Positions 61,609 through 64,000 of a stretch of 64,000 nucleotides of DNA are shown piece after piece. The DNA comes from Gymnopus androsaceus JB14 (lineage: Eukaryota; Basidiomycota; Agaricomycetes; Agaricales; Omphalotaceae). The notes below the pieces were generated by a model. That model was given only the letters and a program-made list of their open reading frames with translations. It was not told where the DNA came from and ran no database searches. The first letter of the stretch is position 1. Each line of letters starts with the position of its first letter. The translations under genes and the position numbers were made by a program. The DNA lies in the NCBI GenBank assembly GCA_009733575.1, contig ML769426.1:186001-250000 (forward strand). The letters run 5' to 3'.

Positions 61609-62370
61609 ATATTCGGTCTATATAGAAGTCATGGAGAAGAGTAGAGACAAAAATGAGTGTGGGGCAAAGTCTAGAATGCAGCTGCGTGAGAGTTTTTACA
61701 GATTCTTGCAGTAAATGCATGCAAGAAGTGATGAAAGCCTTGTGATCATGTGAAACTCCTTCTTTTTTAGGCAGGGGGGGAGGGGGGAGGTCTCCCAAAG
61801 TCTTAAGGTCGAAAATCATCATGATATATGAAATTTAAAATCTACATACCCCTTGAGTCCAATGCTCAACTTCGAGTTCATGAACGGCAATGCTTTTATA
61901 CAACATCCTGACAGTTTACAGCATTTTGATCAGTGCTGTTGGTTATGTCACTTATCTGATAGCTGTCCATCAACTCCCTCAGCTCCTACAGCTTCGGAGC
62001 AGACAGAGCAGACAGAGCATGTCAAAGCACTCCAGAGCACTCCAAAGCATCAATTGAATGCTCTGACTGCTCTGGCAACATACAGGTTTTGCTGATGTGG
62101 TATATTCATTTGTCTATTGTTACCCATCTAACCTTTAACCCTAACCCCTAATCCTAACCCCTAAGTCCTAATTTATAAACCTCAATTCCTGACATTTTTT
62201 TTGGGTAAAATAAGCACCCATCCATGCTGATAGACATAGTTACATGTACATAAGTAATGTCATACTTTACTAGTACTGGTATCAGGACCAGTGCATATAG
62301 TACTAAGTCACACCAGTAGCTCTTAGTTGGTATCACCAATAATTTTACTAGTAACAATGGTAATACTACC

Positions 62371-62452
62371 ATGGATGAAGGTATTACCATGGATGATGGT
62401 ATTACCATGGATGATGGTATTACCATGGATGATGGTATTACCATGGTAATAT
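62371..62452 (+). repeat. 18-bp tandem repeat (ATGGATGATGGTATTACC)
   Basis: About four and a half near-perfect units, directly before the right terminal repeat of the 3-kb element. Confidence 0.85.
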
Positions 62453-62944
62453 GCCAGGCATTTACCCCTACTTAGGTTCAACTTGGAATGCAAAAGTTAA
62501 GCCTAAGTAGGTATCTTTTAGTAGGTGACTGAAGTGCTTTGGAACTCATTTTGAAAGTTCTTTCCATCCATTTTTGAATTTCTCCTTTGGTACCTTTTTG
62601 TACATGTGACTGTCATGTTGGTAAAACTGCAGTTTCCTTTTCAGGATTTCTTGCACAATAACACTCTTCATTCTGTGCAAAGTGCTCCCATTTATCCTTG
62701 TATTTTTTTCTTCCTTCACCAATTCATCACAACCAGCACCTAATCTCCAAATTCAAACTATATGCACAGCTTATAGGGAGCTAGGTGATCAAGTTACACA
62801 GCCCCCAGAATCCAGGCAGGAGATTTTTGTCAAATAAATAGATAGCAAGCATCTGCAGATGAGTTCCTGAGTTCTGTTACCCAGGTGTGTATGGAGTCCC
62901 CTGTCTATCAGCTCCTATCTAATGCCAGTTTTGAATAGCATAAA

Positions 62945-64000
62945 AGTCTATTTGAGCTGGAGGAATATACTATTATTCATACTGGTGTTCAGACTATGCT
63001 TGTAGCACTTGCAGATGCAATTACATGTTCTGAGGACATTGTGGAGCATGCTCCATTCTCTGCAGTTGAGACCATCCATACTGGAAGACATGGACACCCT
63101 AGAAAACATATTGATCCCACTATCTTGGAAGCAATTCTACAGTATTGTGGTCCAACCAACACATCTTGCTCCTATTTTTGGATGTTCCTCCCGCACTATA
63201 CGTCAAAGGAGTCTGGAAAATGGCCTAGCAGAACCCTCTCCACCTGTTTCTGTCACATATGAAGACCCTGATACTGGAGAATTACTTCAATTTTATCAGT
63301 CTTCTACTTCTCCTATCTCAACTCTCTCTGATGATGATGAGCTGGACAATATTGTTCAGCACATCGTGGAGATTTTTCCTGCATTTGGATGCCAAATGAT
63401 AGCTGGCCATCTCCAGCATCTTGGTCACACTGTTCCCCATAGTTGCATTTGGTTATCATATGAACGTGTTACTGGTGCTCCTGCTCATCTTACATCAAGG
63501 CCCATTGAACAACATAGATATTGTGTGGCAGGGCCCAATTCACTGTGGCATCATGATGGACAGCATGGTAAGTAGAGAGACAGAGCTGTTTCCTGTTAGC
63601 TCTAAATCTCTAATACCTTCATAGGACTTATGCTGGAGAGTTGTGATTCATGCTTTTGTTGATGGCTTTTCTTGCTTGGTCACTGCAATACATGCCAATG
63701 ACAATAACCATGCAGATACAGTTCTAAACCTGTTCCTTGAGGCTATTCAGGTGCATCAGACACCTAGCCGTGTACGCGGTGATCATGGTGTTGAGAACCT
63801 GGGGGTGGCCCGTTACATGGAGGAGACCTATGGTCCAGAAAGAGGCTCTTATATCTGGGGAAGGTATATTTTAATTTTAATTTTTGAAATTCTGTCTTAC
63901 ATTGGACCCTCAAAATTTATGCAGGAGTGTTCACAATGTTAGAATTGAGCACCTTTGGCAAGATGTTACCCAGGGTTTTGGTACCAAGTGGTACAATTTC
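62945..64000 (+). pseudogene. Integrase-core (rve-like) TE protein, broken, runs off the window
   Basis: The frame begins FELEEYTIIHTGVQTM and continues HGHPRKHIDPTILEAILQY, then shifts frame near 63150 to APIFGCSSRTIRQRSLENGL. It goes on through DDDELDNIVQHIVEIFPAFG and YCVAGPNSLWHHDGQH (first catalytic Asp in HxDG). After an intron around 63567-63624 comes WRVVIHAFVDGFSCLVTAIH, SRVRGDHGVENLGVARYMEE (second Asp in GDHG, with E in VEN) and, after a further intron (63865-63924), SVHNVRIEHLWQDVTQGFG. This is the agaricomycete integrase-catalytic family. The frame change near 63150 and an unresolved join at 63567 suggest a pseudogene; the 3' end is outside the window. Confidence 0.75.

Larger units (their letters stand above)
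59541..62536. mobile_element. 2996-bp non-autonomous KDZ-type element with 8-bp target duplication
   Basis: Left end CACTGCAGTCACCTAC and right end (inverted) CACTTCAGTCACCTAC share about 70 bp of terminal repeat, up to the TTGGACCTAAGTAGGG block. Identical CTTTGGAA flanks it at 59533-59540 and 62537-62544. Its ends match those of the 27251-55244 region at nearly every position over 43 bp. Inside are subterminal repeats with CTCCAGAGC/GAGCTCT (59680-59810; 61990-62060), a CCTGAGG/CCTGGGGTAG repeat tract (60350-60640) and short ATGGATGATGGTATTACC repeats (62370-62450), but no transposase. Confidence 0.9.

Noticed and set aside
62154..62444. Minus-strand frame with MVIPSSMVIPSS repeats
   Set aside because: Translation of the 18-bp tandem repeat at the end of the 3-kb element.
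1..64000. tRNA or rRNA genes
   Set aside because: I saw no cloverleaf with A and B boxes or rRNA-like segment; a covariance search was not possible here.

Overview
This is genomic DNA of a basidiomycete fungus, most likely an Agaricomycete. The genes carry short (about 50-70 bp) GT-AG introns. Several families are typical of mushrooms: a KDZ (Kyakuja-Dileera-Zisupton) transposase with its Cys cluster, a UbiA-like membrane enzyme with NQ/EEDxxNKP and DxxxD motifs, a CorA-type channel, F-box proteins and an integrase-core TE protein. A 25-base N run at 50960-50984 shows a draft assembly, so some single-base frameshifts could be sequencing errors.

Layout. (1) 1-10260: five direct tandem copies of a secreted, fungus-specific gene of unknown function. 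One copy is intact, one is nearly intact and three are broken by frameshifts. (2) 10735-12454: F-box gene. (3) 13.7-25.2 kb: a small membrane-protein gene, two decayed copies of another membrane-protein gene lying 8.65 kb apart and, between them, two intact genes: a UbiA-superfamily gene (+, 18110-19125) and a CorA-like Mg2+ channel gene (-, 19594-21751). (4) 26.1-26.4 kb: a Ty3/gypsy RNase H remnant. (5) 27251-55244: a large composite DNA-transposon region bounded by near-identical inverted termini (CACTTCAGTCACCTAC...), each followed by a 25-bp subterminal tandem array. It holds a KDZ transposase, an Spt5-like NGN/KOW gene, two paralogous accessory genes (A and B) and an intact conserved accessory gene (C). 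(6) Nested inside it, 36262-46592 is a second transposon with a perfect 8-bp target-site duplication (ATTTACGT). It splits an exon of the Spt5-like gene and carries fragments of several host genes (S9 peptidase, NAD epimerase, Ser/Thr-rich membrane protein, F-box). Nested again, 42164-43149 is a hAT-type element (TIR CAGAG, TSD ATCATGAT). (7) 55.3-64 kb: a truncated Ty1/copia gag-protease, a complete 3.0-kb non-autonomous element (59541-62536, TSD CTTTGGAA) whose ends match the big KDZ region, and the start of a broken integrase-like gene running off the window.

How the parts relate. The three elements starting CACTTCAG share architecture: related termini, then family-specific short repeats, with 8-bp target duplications proven for two of them. 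The KDZ transposase is the obvious candidate to mobilise them. The Spt5-like gene and genes A, B and C look like transposon cargo. The most interesting feature is this cargo-rich KDZ element and its gene-fragment-collecting relative nested inside it.
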